DNA of 64,000 nt from contig NZ_CP132911.1 of assembly GCF_036320485.1 (NCBI RefSeq), positions 930,001 through 994,000 of the forward strand. The letters run 5' to 3'. Shown here one piece after another: positions 36,016-44,412 of this stretch. This DNA is from Dyella sp. A6 (GTDB lineage: Bacteria > Pseudomonadota > Gammaproteobacteria > Xanthomonadales > Rhodanobacteraceae). The notes under the pieces were generated by a model. That model was given only the letters and a program-made list of their open reading frames with translations. It was not told where the DNA came from and did not search any database. Each line of letters starts with the position of its first letter. The stretch's first letter is position 1. The translations under genes and the position numbers were made by a program.

Positions 36016-37016
36016 GGCGCAAGCGGCACGAAGAGCACGTGAACCACGAGGCGTGGGCGATTCCCTATGCCGACCTGCTGACCCTGCTGCTGGCGTTCTT
36101 CGTGGTGATGTACGCCGTCTCGGTGGTCAACGAAGGCAAGTACCGGGTGATGTCCGAATCGATCATCGAGGCATTCAACGGCACCGCGCCGCGGGTGGTA
36201 CCGGCACAAGGCAACATGCCTACGCCGATCGCGCCGGTGCCGGCCGCACGTACCGACTCGCCGTCGTACGCCACTATGAAGCCGCGACTGCGGCTGCCGC
36301 TGCCGACCCGCAACGTGATGGCCTCGACCATGCAGAAGGGCGCACTGGCGGGAAAGGTCGGCGAGACGCGCAATCTCGAGCAGATCCGCAAGGAAGTCGA
36401 GCAGGCACTGAAGCCGCTGATCGACAAGGGCATGGTGGCTGTGAGGGCCAACAAGGACTGGCTGGAGATCGAGATCCGCACCGATATTCTGTTCCGCAGC
36501 GGTGCCGCGCACCTGTCCGACCAGGCCGACCAGGTACTGCATGGCCTGGCATCGATCCTGGCGCCGTATTCCAACCCGTTGCGGATCGAGGGCTATACCG
36601 ACGACGTGCCGATCGACACGTCGCTCTATCCGTCCAACTGGGAGCTGTCGGCGGCACGCGCGGCCAGCGTCGCCCGGCTTTTTTCCGACCACGGGGTCGA
36701 CCCGAAGCGGCTCGGCATCATCGGCTGGAGCGAATACCACCCGGCGGCCAGCAACGACACGGCGGCCGGACGCAACCGCAATCGCCGCGTGCTGGTGGTG
36801 GTGCTGAGCAACCATTACCGGCTGAACCGTTTCGGCTCCGGCGTGCCCGACAGCAGCGCGCTGGGCGACACATCGCCGGCGACGCCGTCGCCATCTGCGC
36901 CATCACCGTCAACGCCGTCAGCGACACCGGCGAGCACGCCGGTACCCAACCCCATCGTCACGGTCGCCAACCTGCCCGCGTCGACGGACGCGACGTCCGG
37001 AGGCGGCCATGGTTGA
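36012..37016 (+). CDS. motD: Flagellar stator protein MotD (MotB family, GTG start)
   Basis: MotD (334 aa). A single N-terminal membrane helix carries the proton-binding Asp21 in AWAIPYADLLTLLLAFFV. The C-terminal OmpA-like peptidoglycan-binding domain includes IEGYTDDVPIDTSLYPSNWE and LSAARAASVARLF, plus NRNRRVLVVV. The tail (about residues 283-330) is Pro/Ser/Thr-rich. GTG 36012 overlaps the motC stop. The partner is MotC. Confidence 0.94.
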   Translation: MRRKRHEEHVNHEAWAIPYADLLTLLLAFFVVMYAVSVVNEGKYRVMSESIIEAFNGTAPRVVPAQGNMPTPIAPVPAARTDSPSYATMKPRLRLPLPTRNVMASTMQKGALAGKVGETRNLEQIRKEVEQALKPLIDKGMVAVRANKDWLEIEIRTDILFRSGAAHLSDQADQVLHGLASILAPYSNPLRIEGYTDDVPIDTSLYPSNWELSAARAASVARLFSDHGVDPKRLGIIGWSEYHPAASNDTAAGRNRNRRVLVVVLSNHYRLNRFGSGVPDSSALGDTSPATPSPSAPSPSTPSATPASTPVPNPIVTVANLPASTDATSGGGHG

Positions 37017-37025
37017 GACCACGAA

Positions 37026-37054
37026 TACGGCCGGTCGCGGCGATGGCGGCCGTA
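37026..37054 (+). other. Inverted repeat between motD and cheW
   Basis: TACGGCCG and CGGCCGTA flank a 13-nt loop. No T-tract follows. It may attenuate read-through into cheW or mark mRNA processing. Confidence 0.35.
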
Positions 37055-37082
37055 CGCGACTCCGAATCTGCGAGGTGCTTAC

Positions 37083-37553
37083 ATGACATCCATGCCCGAT
37101 GCCGCGCTGGCGACGGACCGTCGCTGGCTGGTTTTCCGGATCGCCGGACAGGCCTATGCGGCGCCGTTGTCGCGGGTCAGCGAAGTGATCCGCGACAGCG
37201 ACGTGACCCCGGTGCCGGGCGCGGCCTCCGACCTGCTCGGTATCCGCCATCTGCGCGGACAGATCGTGCCGGTCATGGACGGCGCGCGCCGGCTTGGGCT
37301 GACGCCCGCCGCGATCGATCTCGAACACGTGCGGATCGTGGTGCTGGCCGAAGGCGGCCACCGCATCGGCCTGCGCGTGGATGCGGTCGGTGAGTTGCTG
37401 CAGTCCGACGGAGAAATCGCGCCGCCGCCACCAGGGCGGGGCGGGCGCGACAGCGATCCGGTGGACGGCGTGCTGCCGTTGAACGGCGGCTTTGTCGCGC
37501 TGCTGGATGTGCGTCGCCTGTGCCGGCTGCCGCAGGACGACCTCGCGGCCTGA
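37083..37553 (+). CDS. cheW: CheW-like coupling protein (first copy)
   Basis: A 156-aa CheW domain that couples CheA to receptors. The pattern LVFRIAGQAYAAPLSRVSEV, then IRHLRGQIVPVMDGARRLGL and VRIVVLAEGGHRIGLRVDAV is typical. It ends the cheYZA-motCD transcript, 66 bp after motD, and faces flhX tail to tail. No parA (parC) gene lies between motD and cheW as it does in Pseudomonas and Xanthomonas. There is no long Pro-rich N-terminal extension that would make it a ParP. Confidence 0.9.
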   Translation: MTSMPDAALATDRRWLVFRIAGQAYAAPLSRVSEVIRDSDVTPVPGAASDLLGIRHLRGQIVPVMDGARRLGLTPAAIDLEHVRIVVLAEGGHRIGLRVDAVGELLQSDGEIAPPPPGRGGRDSDPVDGVLPLNGGFVALLDVRRLCRLPQDDLAA

Positions 37554-37587
37554 GTCGAGGGGTTTGCCTTCCCGGGCCGCGCTGGCT

Positions 37588-37845
37588 TCAGGTTTCGGCG
37601 TCGTAGACGCTGGCCAGCACGGCCGCGGCCGCCGCATACAGCGTGGCCGGCACGTCGTCGCGCATGCGCAAGGCACACAGCAGGCCGGCGATCTGCGCGT
37701 CGTGGTGCAACGGCAGGCCCATCGCGCGAGCGCGCGAAAGCAGCGCGTCGAGTGCCTCCGGCGGCAGGGTCTGGGTGGGTTTGCCGTCGTCCGAGGCCAG
37801 TCGCAGGCTGACCTTGCGCTGGACCGATGCGAAAGTCTCGTTCAT
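37588..37845 (-). CDS. FlhB C-terminal-domain homologue (FlhX type)
   Basis: An 85-aa cytosolic protein that aligns with the part of the FlhB cytoplasmic domain after the NPTH cleavage site: here PPEALDALLSRARAMGLPLH and VPATLYAAAAAVLASVYDAE, in full-length FlhB RVIAKGMDVLAQQIR and VPAALYVAVAQVLAYVYQLK. Such free domains (FlhX or FlhB2) can stand in for the cleaved FlhB fragment in some bacteria. The gene overlaps the FliK-like gene stop (ATGA), so the two are coupled. A role in tuning the export switch is inferred. Confidence 0.85.
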   Translation of the reverse strand: MNETFASVQRKVSLRLASDDGKPTQTLPPEALDALLSRARAMGLPLHHDAQIAGLLCALRMRDDVPATLYAAAAAVLASVYDAET

Positions 37846-39053
37846 GCGGTTGCCTTCAGGAACATGGCGCTGAGTGGGCCGGCGGTCTGCGGCAGGCCGT
37901 GCTGGCAGCTCAGCTGATCGAGCACCAGTCCGCTGCCGGCGAGCCGCTCGCGCAGCCTGGCAAACTGGCGTTCGAGCCGCTCGACCGCATCGGCGTGGCG
38001 CGCCCACAACCTGACGCTGAGGCGCAGGCCGCGCAGTTGCAGTTCGCCGTGGACCGGGCCCAGTGCCGGCAGGTCGATGGCGAAGCCCAGCGTCCACGCG
38101 CCGCTTCCGGGCACTTCGTCGAGGCCGCCCGCGCCCGGATCGATGCGCAGCTGCAAGATGTCGTAGCCGCGGTCGCCCTGGATCGGGATTTCGATCATCC
38201 AGGCCGGCAGCGTGCTCGCCTCGAGCTGGGTCACTTCCAGTCGCGACAAGGCCGCATGGGTGGCGTCGCGCAGCTGCGGCAGCAGACGGGCGACATCTTC
38301 CTCCGGAGCCGCTGCGGTCAGCACCTCGTCCGCCATCTGCACGCGTGCCTGTGCCTGCAGGCCGCGGTTCTGCAGCGGCGGTGGGGTATCGGGCACATCC
38401 TGGTAGACAGAGGCGGTCTGGTAGGCTGGCGGATAGACCGGGGCAGTGCTGCGGGGCTGGTCCTGCAGCACCGCGGCAAGGCGCAGCAGCGCTACTTTCC
38501 AGTCGTCCTCGGCGGGCACGATGCCGCTGCCCGGCGGGGCCACCAGCGAAGCCTCCATGAAAACGCCGCTGCGTCGCACGGCCTGTTGCAGGCCTTCGCC
38601 CTGGGTGACTTCCGCCGGTGTGCGCGTGCTCTGTTCGAGCTGCGCGAGCACGGTGCGCAACTGCGGCGGCAACTGTCGCAGCATCGGGCGCCGGGCCAGT
38701 GTCGTCAGCGTGGCCAGCAACGGCGCGTAGCCATTCTGCTGGGGCAGCCGCTCGCGCAGCGCGCGGCCCACCACCTGTTCGGTCGAAGTGGTCACGTCGC
38801 CGATCACTTCCAGCAGCGGCTGCGGCCCCAGGCTCAGCACGCGAACCTGGAACTGTGGCGGCAACTGCGTGCCGGGCGGCTCGGCTTCGACCGTGAGCGC
38901 GCCGATCTGCAGCACCAGCATGCCCTGCGGCGACATGTTCATCGGACGCGCGGAAAACACGCTGCCGATGCGCCACGCATCCGCACCGGCGCCGGCGCCA
39001 CTGGCGGCGCCGGCCCAGGTCAATGCGGCGATGCTGGTCGGTTGGATGTTCAA
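37842..39053 (-). CDS. Second FliK-like protein (Flg_hook domain)
   Basis: A 403-aa protein with an Ala/Gln/Pro-rich N-terminus and a C-terminal domain resembling FliK Flg_hook: WMIEIPIQGDRGYDILQLRI, then WTLGFAIDLPALGPVHGELQ and LSVRLWARHADAVERLERQF. The likely start is TTG 39053, with AGGA 8 nt upstream and the sequence NIQPTSIAAL; the frame is open further but has no other convincing site. Its partner downstream is a free FlhB C-terminal domain, the normal target of FliK. The C-terminal match is convincing; the function is open. Confidence 0.72.
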   Translation of the reverse strand: MNIQPTSIAALTWAGAASGAGAGADAWRIGSVFSARPMNMSPQGMLVLQIGALTVEAEPPGTQLPPQFQVRVLSLGPQPLLEVIGDVTTSTEQVVGRALRERLPQQNGYAPLLATLTTLARRPMLRQLPPQLRTVLAQLEQSTRTPAEVTQGEGLQQAVRRSGVFMEASLVAPPGSGIVPAEDDWKVALLRLAAVLQDQPRSTAPVYPPAYQTASVYQDVPDTPPPLQNRGLQAQARVQMADEVLTAAAPEEDVARLLPQLRDATHAALSRLEVTQLEASTLPAWMIEIPIQGDRGYDILQLRIDPGAGGLDEVPGSGAWTLGFAIDLPALGPVHGELQLRGLRLSVRLWARHADAVERLERQFARLRERLAGSGLVLDQLSCQHGLPQTAGPLSAMFLKATA

Positions 39054-39197
39054 GGAAGAGGTCCTGTGACAGGTGACGCTAAGGAGTTCACCGGCGTACG
39101 GACAGGGCATCGGCCGGATCGGCAGGAACTTGAGGGGTGTCCGTCGCTTTTCGTCGCGATTGCTGCGAAAGCCCGTCGACAGCGCGCCGGATCGCCC

Positions 39198-39224
39198 TAA
39201 AGCAAGGCCGACAACGGCCGATAA
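39198..39224 (+). promoter_or_regulatory. Consensus sigma-28 promoter of the second chemotaxis operon
   Basis: TAAAGCAA, 11 nt, GCCGATAA: the -10 box is identical to consensus and the -35 differs only in its last three bases. Transcription would begin near 39231, before the STAS gene. It faces away from the FliK-like gene. Confidence 0.92.
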
Positions 39225-39263
39225 AAGTCCCGCATGCAAAAGGCAGCGAGGTCGGAGCAGGGC

Positions 39264-39593
39264 ATGGGCAAGTCATCGGACAAGGCAGCAGGCAAGGCCG
39301 CGGAAGCGCCGGTACAGCCGGTCGTACTGCCGGCAGATTGCCGCCTGGCCGAGGTTTCGGCGCTGCGTGGCCAGTTGCTGGATGCATTGAAAGCCCCGTC
39401 CAGCGAGCTGGATGGGGCAGGCGTGGAGCGGGTGGACGGCACGGCGGTGCAGCTGCTGGTGGCGTTCTGCCGCGACGCGAAAAAACACCAACACGCAGTG
39501 CGCTGGCTGGGGGCGAGCGATGCGCTGCGCGAAGCCGCGGCGTTGCTGGGTGTGGACCGGATGTTGGATTTGCCGGCCGTGCGGCCGGCCTGA
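39264..39593 (+). CDS. STAS-domain protein heading the second chemotaxis operon
   Basis: A 109-aa single STAS domain (anti-sigma-antagonist fold). After a Lys/Ala-rich leader come LPADCRLAEVSALRGQLLDA and AVQLLVAFCRDAKK. The usual phosphorylatable Ser position is Thr60 in ERVDGTAVQLL. ATG 39264 is chosen over ATG 39234 because it has GGAGCAGGG before it and because the upstream ATG would lie almost on the predicted transcription start. The adjacent cheY and cheA suggest a partner-switch or scaffold role in chemotaxis; none is proven. Confidence 0.85.
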   Translation: MGKSSDKAAGKAAEAPVQPVVLPADCRLAEVSALRGQLLDALKAPSSELDGAGVERVDGTAVQLLVAFCRDAKKHQHAVRWLGASDALREAAALLGVDRMLDLPAVRPA

Positions 39594-39607
39594 ACTCGAG
39601 GTGGACG

Positions 39608-39970
39608 ATGGCAAAGATTCTGGCAGTAGACGATTCGGCATCGATGCGCGGCATGGTGGCTTTCACCCTGCGTGGCGCGGGGCATGAGGTAAGCGAGGCC
39701 GAGAATGGGGAGCTGGCGCTCGGGGTAGCCCGCGGCGACCGCTTCGACCTGGTGCTGGCCGACGTCAACATGCCGGTGATGGACGGTATCAGCATGGTGC
39801 GCGAGCTGCGCACGATGGACACGTACAAGGGCGTGCCGATCCTGATGCTGACGACCGAGTCGAACACCGAGAAGAAGATGGAAGGCAAGGCCGCCGGGGC
39901 CACCGGCTGGCTGGTCAAGCCGTTCGATCCCGAGCAGTTGCTGGCCACCGTCAAGCGCGTACTTGGCTGA
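39608..39970 (+). CDS. Second CheY-type response regulator
   Basis: A 120-aa stand-alone receiver. Acidic DD at residues 8-9, phosphoacceptor Asp52 in LVLADVNMPVMDG, Thr in LMLTTESN, Lys in GWLVKPFDPEQL. Sequence TTESNTEKKMEGKAAGATGW is the type found next to non-CheZ CheA genes and differs from the motor-type CheY at 32241. It may bind the P2 segment of the CheA encoded next and act as phosphate sink or separate output. Confidence 0.92.
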   Translation: MAKILAVDDSASMRGMVAFTLRGAGHEVSEAENGELALGVARGDRFDLVLADVNMPVMDGISMVRELRTMDTYKGVPILMLTTESNTEKKMEGKAAGATGWLVKPFDPEQLLATVKRVLG

Positions 39971-39980
39971 GGATGTATCC

Positions 39981-41963
39981 ATGAGCAACGGCGGACTGGC
40001 GCAGTTCCAACAGGTATTCATCGAAGAGAGCCTGGAAGGGCTCGACATGATGGAGTCGTCGTTGCTCGCGCTCGACGAAGGTGGCGACGCGGAGCTGGTG
40101 CACGGCATTTTCCGCGCCGCCCATTCGATCAAGGGTGGTGCGGCGACCTTCGGTTTTCCGGAGATGTCATCGTTCACCCATGAGGCCGAGTCGCTGCTGG
40201 ACGAAGTGCGCAGCGGCAAGCGGCAGATCGATTCGGCGATCGTCGAGCTGCTGTTGCGGACCGTCGACTGCCTGCGTTCGATGTTTGCCCGTGCCCAGGC
40301 CGGGCAGCCCCTGAACGACGAGGTGGCCGACGGCCTGCGGCGTGAATTGGCGGCGGCGATGGGGCGCGGCGAACCGGCTGCGGCGCAGGCGCGCCGTGCG
40401 CTGGACCAGGCCGACGCCTGGACGATCGGTTTCCGCCCGCACCCGGGCATGCCGGCAGGCGGCAACGACCCGCTGCGGCTGATCCGCGAGCTGGGCGAGC
40501 TGGGCCGTCTCGACGTCAGTGCCGAGTTGGACCGGCTGCCGGCGCTGGACGCGCTCGATCCCACCGAATGTCATATCGGCTGGGCCCTCCAGCTGCATGG
40601 TCCGGTCAAGCGCGACGCCATCACCGCAGTGTTCGACTGGGTCGAAGGCGAATGCGATCTCTCGATCGAACCGGTGCATGGCGTGAGCCAGGCGCCGCAA
40701 GCGGCTCCGGCAGCGACGCCGAAGGCCGTACCCGCAGCGGCTGCTGCCGATGCTCCGCGTGCCGCCGCTGGCGCCGCGAGCGCCGAATCCGGTTCGGTGC
40801 GTGTGTCGACCGACAAGATCGACGGACTGATCAACCTGGTGGGCGAGCTGGTGATTACCCAGTCCATGCTCGACACCTTCCGCGAAGGCGTCGATGCCTC
40901 GCGGCTGGCCATGCTGGAACAGGGCCTGGCCCAGCTGGCGCGGCATACGCGCGAGCTGCAGGAAAGCGTGATGGGCATCCGCATGCTGCCGATCGCGTCG
41001 GTGTTCAACCGCTTCCCGCGCATGGTGCGCGACATCAGCCAGAAGCTGGGCAAGCAGGTCAAGCTGGAGCTGGTCGGCGAACAGACCGAGCTGGACAAGA
41101 CGGTACTGGAAAAAATCGGCGATCCGCTGGTGCACCTGGTGCGCAACGCGATCGACCATGGTCTGGAAACACCGGAAAAGCGTGCCGCCAACGGCAAGTC
41201 CGATACCGGCACGCTGACCCTGGAGGCCTTCCATCGCGGTGGCAGCATCGTGGTGGAAGTGCTCGACGACGGCGCCGGCCTGAACCGCGACGCGATCGTG
41301 GCCAAGGCGGTCGAGCGTGGCCTGATTCCCAGCGGCGAAGGACTCAGCGACGAAGCGGTCGCCGACCTGATCTTCCAGCCAGGCTTCTCCACCGCCTCGG
41401 TGACCACCGACCTTTCCGGTCGTGGCGTGGGTATGGACGTGGTCCGCCGCAACGTGGCCGATCTCGGCGGCACGGTGGTCGTGCGCAGCGTGGCCGGCAA
41501 GGGCAGCACCTTCACCATCACGTTGCCGCTGACGCTGGCGATCATCGAAGGGCTGACCACCGCCGTGGGCGAGGAAAGCTACATCGTGCCGCTGGTGTCG
41601 ATCGTCGAGTCGGTGCAGGTGAAGGCCGATGCCGTGCGCGGTGTGGTCGGCGGTGGCGAGCTGTTCCGCTTCCGTGGCGAATACCTGCCGGTGATCCGTC
41701 TGCATGAAGTCTTCGGCTGTGCCGGAGCGGTGCGCGACGTCGCCGAAGGGCTGATCGTCGTGGTCGAGGCCGAGGGCGGCCGGGTCGGCCTGTTCGTGGA
41801 CCGTCTGGTCGGTCAGCAGCAGGCCGTTGTGAAATCGCTGGAAGCCAATTATCGACGCGTGCAGGGCGTGTCGGGTGCCACCATCCTGGCCGACGGCTCG
41901 GTGGCGCTGATCGTGGATGTCGCCGGCCTGGTCCGTCTGCAGAGCAGGCGCAAAGCGGCCTGA
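39981..41963 (+). CDS. cheA: Second chemotaxis histidine kinase CheA
   Basis: CheA (660 aa). P1 has His48 in FRAAHSIKGGAATFGFPEMS. Residues about 145-235 form a P2-like CheY/CheB-docking domain (WTIGFRPHPGMPAGGNDPLR, then ECHIGWALQLHG, FDWVEGECDLSIEPV). P3 starts with VRVSTDKIDGLINLVGELVI. P4 has LVHLVRNAIDHGLE, DDGAGLN and GRGVGMDVV. P5 follows. Start 39981 has GAGG upstream and skips a TTG at 39963. It sits 10 bp after cheY and differs from the first CheA by having P2 and no triple repeat. Confidence 0.95.
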   Translation: MSNGGLAQFQQVFIEESLEGLDMMESSLLALDEGGDAELVHGIFRAAHSIKGGAATFGFPEMSSFTHEAESLLDEVRSGKRQIDSAIVELLLRTVDCLRSMFARAQAGQPLNDEVADGLRRELAAAMGRGEPAAAQARRALDQADAWTIGFRPHPGMPAGGNDPLRLIRELGELGRLDVSAELDRLPALDALDPTECHIGWALQLHGPVKRDAITAVFDWVEGECDLSIEPVHGVSQAPQAAPAATPKAVPAAAAADAPRAAAGAASAESGSVRVSTDKIDGLINLVGELVITQSMLDTFREGVDASRLAMLEQGLAQLARHTRELQESVMGIRMLPIASVFNRFPRMVRDISQKLGKQVKLELVGEQTELDKTVLEKIGDPLVHLVRNAIDHGLETPEKRAANGKSDTGTLTLEAFHRGGSIVVEVLDDGAGLNRDAIVAKAVERGLIPSGEGLSDEAVADLIFQPGFSTASVTTDLSGRGVGMDVVRRNVADLGGTVVVRSVAGKGSTFTITLPLTLAIIEGLTTAVGEESYIVPLVSIVESVQVKADAVRGVVGGGELFRFRGEYLPVIRLHEVFGCAGAVRDVAEGLIVVVEAEGGRVGLFVDRLVGQQQAVVKSLEANYRRVQGVSGATILADGSVALIVDVAGLVRLQSRRKAA

Positions 41964-42007
41964 TAGCGGGTCGCCAACGTTCCACCCCGTCGTGACAGGA
42001 AGCCAAG

Positions 42008-42031
42008 ACCGCCATCGCAACCGATGGCGGT
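42008..42031 (+). terminator. Stem-loop after the second cheA
   Basis: ACCGCCATCG, loop CAAC, CGATGGCGGT form a perfect 10-bp stem 45 bp after the cheA stop. No T-run follows, so it may only partly terminate. It covers an ATG at 42024, which argues against that codon as the start of the next gene. Confidence 0.5.
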
Positions 42032-42092
42032 GTGCAGTACAGGGAATGAAGCCGGGCTCCACTTTCTGCCCCTCATTCTGATAGGTCCTATC

Positions 42093-43802
42093 GTGAAGTC
42101 TCCTCTGAAATACGTTGGTCGCCTGAGCCTGCGGGCACGGGTGTGGCTGGTGATCGCGTTCGTCATCGCCGGTCTGGTCGCCCTGACCGTGATTTCCGCG
42201 CTGGAAAGCCGCAACCTGCAGATGCAGGCGCGCACCCGCGCCCTGAGCGATGAGGTGGCCACGGCCACGTCGCTGCTCGACAGTTACCGGGCGCGTGCCC
42301 AGGCCGGCGAGTTCAGCCAGCAGGAAGCCGAGAAGCGTGCGCTGGCCGACCTGGCCAAGCTGCGCTGGGACCACGGCGTCGGCTACCTGTTCGCGTTCGA
42401 CTCGAACTACGTGATGCGCATGCACGGCGTGATGCCCAAGCTGGTCGGTACCAATATCAGGAACGGCGCCGACATCAACGGCAAGCACATGTACCAGGCC
42501 ATGGTGAAGGCCGACCTGAGCGATGGCCACGGCCTGACCCAATACGTGTGGCCGATGCCGGGCACCAAGAAGAACGAGCCGAAGATCGCGTACAGCGCGT
42601 GGTACCGGCCGTGGGACCTGCATGTCGCCACCGGCGCCTACTATGTCGACATCAACGCGCAGTTCCGGCAGATGCTGGAGGATAGCCTGCTGCGGGCCCT
42701 GCTGGTCGCGTTGCTGGTGATCGGCGTGGTGTGGTTGTCGATGCGCAGCATCCGCGACAGCATCGGCGGCGAGCCGGCCATGGCCGTGGGCCTGATGAAC
42801 CGCATGGCCGATGGTGACCTGGCGCTGGACGGCGAAGCCGGGCTGGCAGCGGAGCCGGGCAGCATGCTGCATGCCATGCAGCGCATGTACCACAAGCTGG
42901 TCGAGGTCGTCGGCGAAGTGCAGCGCGGCTCGCAGGCGGTGTCGTCCACGGCGCGGCAGATCGCCCAGGGCAATGACGACCTGAGCCAGCGCACGCAGGA
43001 ACAGGCGTCGAGCCTGGAAGAGACGGCTGCGTCGATGGAAGAGATGACCGCCACCGTGCGGCAGAGCGCGGACAACGCCGGCCACGCCAACCAGCTGGCC
43101 CGCGGCGCGCGCGAACAGGCCGAGCGCGGCAGCGAGGTGGCCGGCCGGGCCAGTGACGCGATGCGCGCGATCGAGGCATCCAGCAACCAGGTCGCCGAGA
43201 TCGTGCAGCTGATCGACGAGATCGCGTTCCAGACCAACCTGCTGTCGCTCAACGCGGCGGTGGAAGCGGCACGTGCCGGCGAGCAGGGGCGCGGCTTCGC
43301 GGTGGTCGCCACCGAAGTGCGCAACCTGGCGCAGCGGTCGGCCGGTGCGGCCAAGGAGATCAAGACGCTGATCGGCGACAGTGTGGAGAAGGTGCGCACT
43401 GGCGCGGTCCTGGTCGATGAATCGCGGGCGGCGCTGAACGGCATTGTCGACAGCGTGCGCCGGGTGGCCGATATCGGTGCCGAGATCGCCGCGGCCAGCC
43501 AGGAACAGTCTGCTGGCATCGACCAGGTCAATCGCGCCGTCACCCAGATGGACGAAGTGACCCAGCAGAACGCCGCGCTGGTCGAGGAAGCCGCCGCCGC
43601 TGCCCGCGCCATGCAGGAACAGGCCGAGCTGCTGGCCGGCCAGGTGCGCTTCTTCCGCCTGTCCGGGGCCGACGCGGCACCGCCCGGGCCGGTGCGCTCG
43701 GCATCGCGGCCCAGCGTGGCCAAGGTCGCGGCGCCCGTCGCGGCACGTCCCGTCGCACCTGTGCGCGAGCCGGCTACGGCCGGGGGCTGGAGCGAATTCT
43801 GA
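42093..43802 (+). CDS. Methyl-accepting chemotaxis protein with single Cache sensor
   Basis: A 569-aa receptor. TM1 near residues 15-35 ([20 protein letters not shown]), a periplasmic sCache_2 sensor ([40 protein letters not shown]), TM2 near 195-215, a HAMP-like linker, then the cytoplasmic signalling domain with the hairpin tip [20 protein letters not shown]. It ends GWSEF, matching the xWxxF pentapeptide that tethers CheR/CheB. Start is GTG 42093; upstream sequence lacks homology. The sCache class usually senses small organic acids; the ligand here is unknown. Confidence 0.92.
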   Translation: MKSPLKYVGRLSLRARVWLVIAFVIAGLVALTVISALESRNLQMQARTRALSDEVATATSLLDSYRARAQAGEFSQQEAEKRALADLAKLRWDHGVGYLFAFDSNYVMRMHGVMPKLVGTNIRNGADINGKHMYQAMVKADLSDGHGLTQYVWPMPGTKKNEPKIAYSAWYRPWDLHVATGAYYVDINAQFRQMLEDSLLRALLVALLVIGVVWLSMRSIRDSIGGEPAMAVGLMNRMADGDLALDGEAGLAAEPGSMLHAMQRMYHKLVEVVGEVQRGSQAVSSTARQIAQGNDDLSQRTQEQASSLEETAASMEEMTATVRQSADNAGHANQLARGAREQAERGSEVAGRASDAMRAIEASSNQVAEIVQLIDEIAFQTNLLSLNAAVEAARAGEQGRGFAVVATEVRNLAQRSAGAAKEIKTLIGDSVEKVRTGAVLVDESRAALNGIVDSVRRVADIGAEIAAASQEQSAGIDQVNRAVTQMDEVTQQNAALVEEAAAAARAMQEQAELLAGQVRFFRLSGADAAPPGPVRSASRPSVAKVAAPVAARPVAPVREPATAGGWSEF

Positions 43803-43810
43803 GTTTTTGG

Positions 43811-43840
43811 CGGATGCGGGACTCAAGTTCCGCATCCGCA
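43811..43840. repeat. Perfect inverted repeat overlapping the cheW promoter
   Basis: GCGGATGCGG and CCGCATCCGC flank a 10-nt loop just after the MCP stop. The loop contains the -35 box of the sigma-28 promoter for cheW. No T-tract follows on either strand. Confidence 0.65.
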
Positions 43841-43849
43841 CGCCGATCT
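43823..43849 (+). promoter_or_regulatory. Sigma-28 promoter of cheW
   Basis: TCAAGTTC, 11 nt, GCCGATCT matches the flagellar sigma-28 consensus in both boxes with exact spacing. It lies 48 bp before the cheW start. Confidence 0.85.
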
Positions 43850-43897
43850 CATCCATAGCATGGGGTGTCACGGGGCACCCCGCGACCGAGGCACACC

Positions 43898-44401
43898 ATG
43901 TCCGACAACGCCCAAAGCGAAGCATCATCGCAGTACCTGGCCGTGAATCTCGCCCAGGAGGAATACGGTATCGACATCCTGGCCGTGCGCGAGATCCGCG
44001 GCTGGACACCCGTCACGCGCATTCCGCAGGCGCCGCACTATGTGCTGGGCGTCCTCAACCTGCGCGGCGCGATCGTACCGGTCATCGACCTGCGCCTGCG
44101 TTTCGGACTCGAGCGCGAAGCCTATGACGCCACCACCGTGACGGTGATCATCACCGTCGGCGGACGTCTGTTCGGTGTGGTGGTGGACAGTGTTTCCGAC
44201 GTGCTGGATATCGAGCCGTCGGCGATGAGGCCGGTGCCCGACATGGGCACCACGGTCGATACCGAGTACCTCAAGGGACTGACCGCGATGGCGGAGCGCA
44301 TGGTGCTTCTTCTGGACGTGGAGAAGCTGTTGCAGCCGCAGGACGCGCAGATGCTGGAGGCCGCTCTGCCTGCGGTGTCCGATGTGAAAGCCGTGGCCTG
44401 A
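43898..44401 (+). CDS. cheW: CheW coupling protein (second copy)
   Basis: CheW (167 aa). Hallmarks are YLAVNLAQEEYGIDILAVRE, TRIPQAPHYVLGVLNLRGAI, VPVIDLRLRFGLE and FGVVVDSVSDVLDIE. This is the classical full-length CheW and probably the coupler for the receptors encoded on both sides. ATG 43898 opens the conserved protein. The next MCP gene starts 11 bp after its stop. Confidence 0.95.
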   Translation: MSDNAQSEASSQYLAVNLAQEEYGIDILAVREIRGWTPVTRIPQAPHYVLGVLNLRGAIVPVIDLRLRFGLEREAYDATTVTVIITVGGRLFGVVVDSVSDVLDIEPSAMRPVPDMGTTVDTEYLKGLTAMAERMVLLLDVEKLLQPQDAQMLEAALPAVSDVKAVA

Positions 44402-44412
44402 CAGGAATCACC

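Noticed and set aside
42024..42092. Upstream ATG start for the Cache MCP
   Set aside because: The ATG at 42024 lies inside a perfect hairpin, lacks a ribosome site and adds residues without receptor features.
40167..44009. A roughly 1280-codon minus-strand open frame opposite the second cheA and an MCP
   Set aside because: Composition and lack of any domain show it is the shadow of the plus-strand genes.
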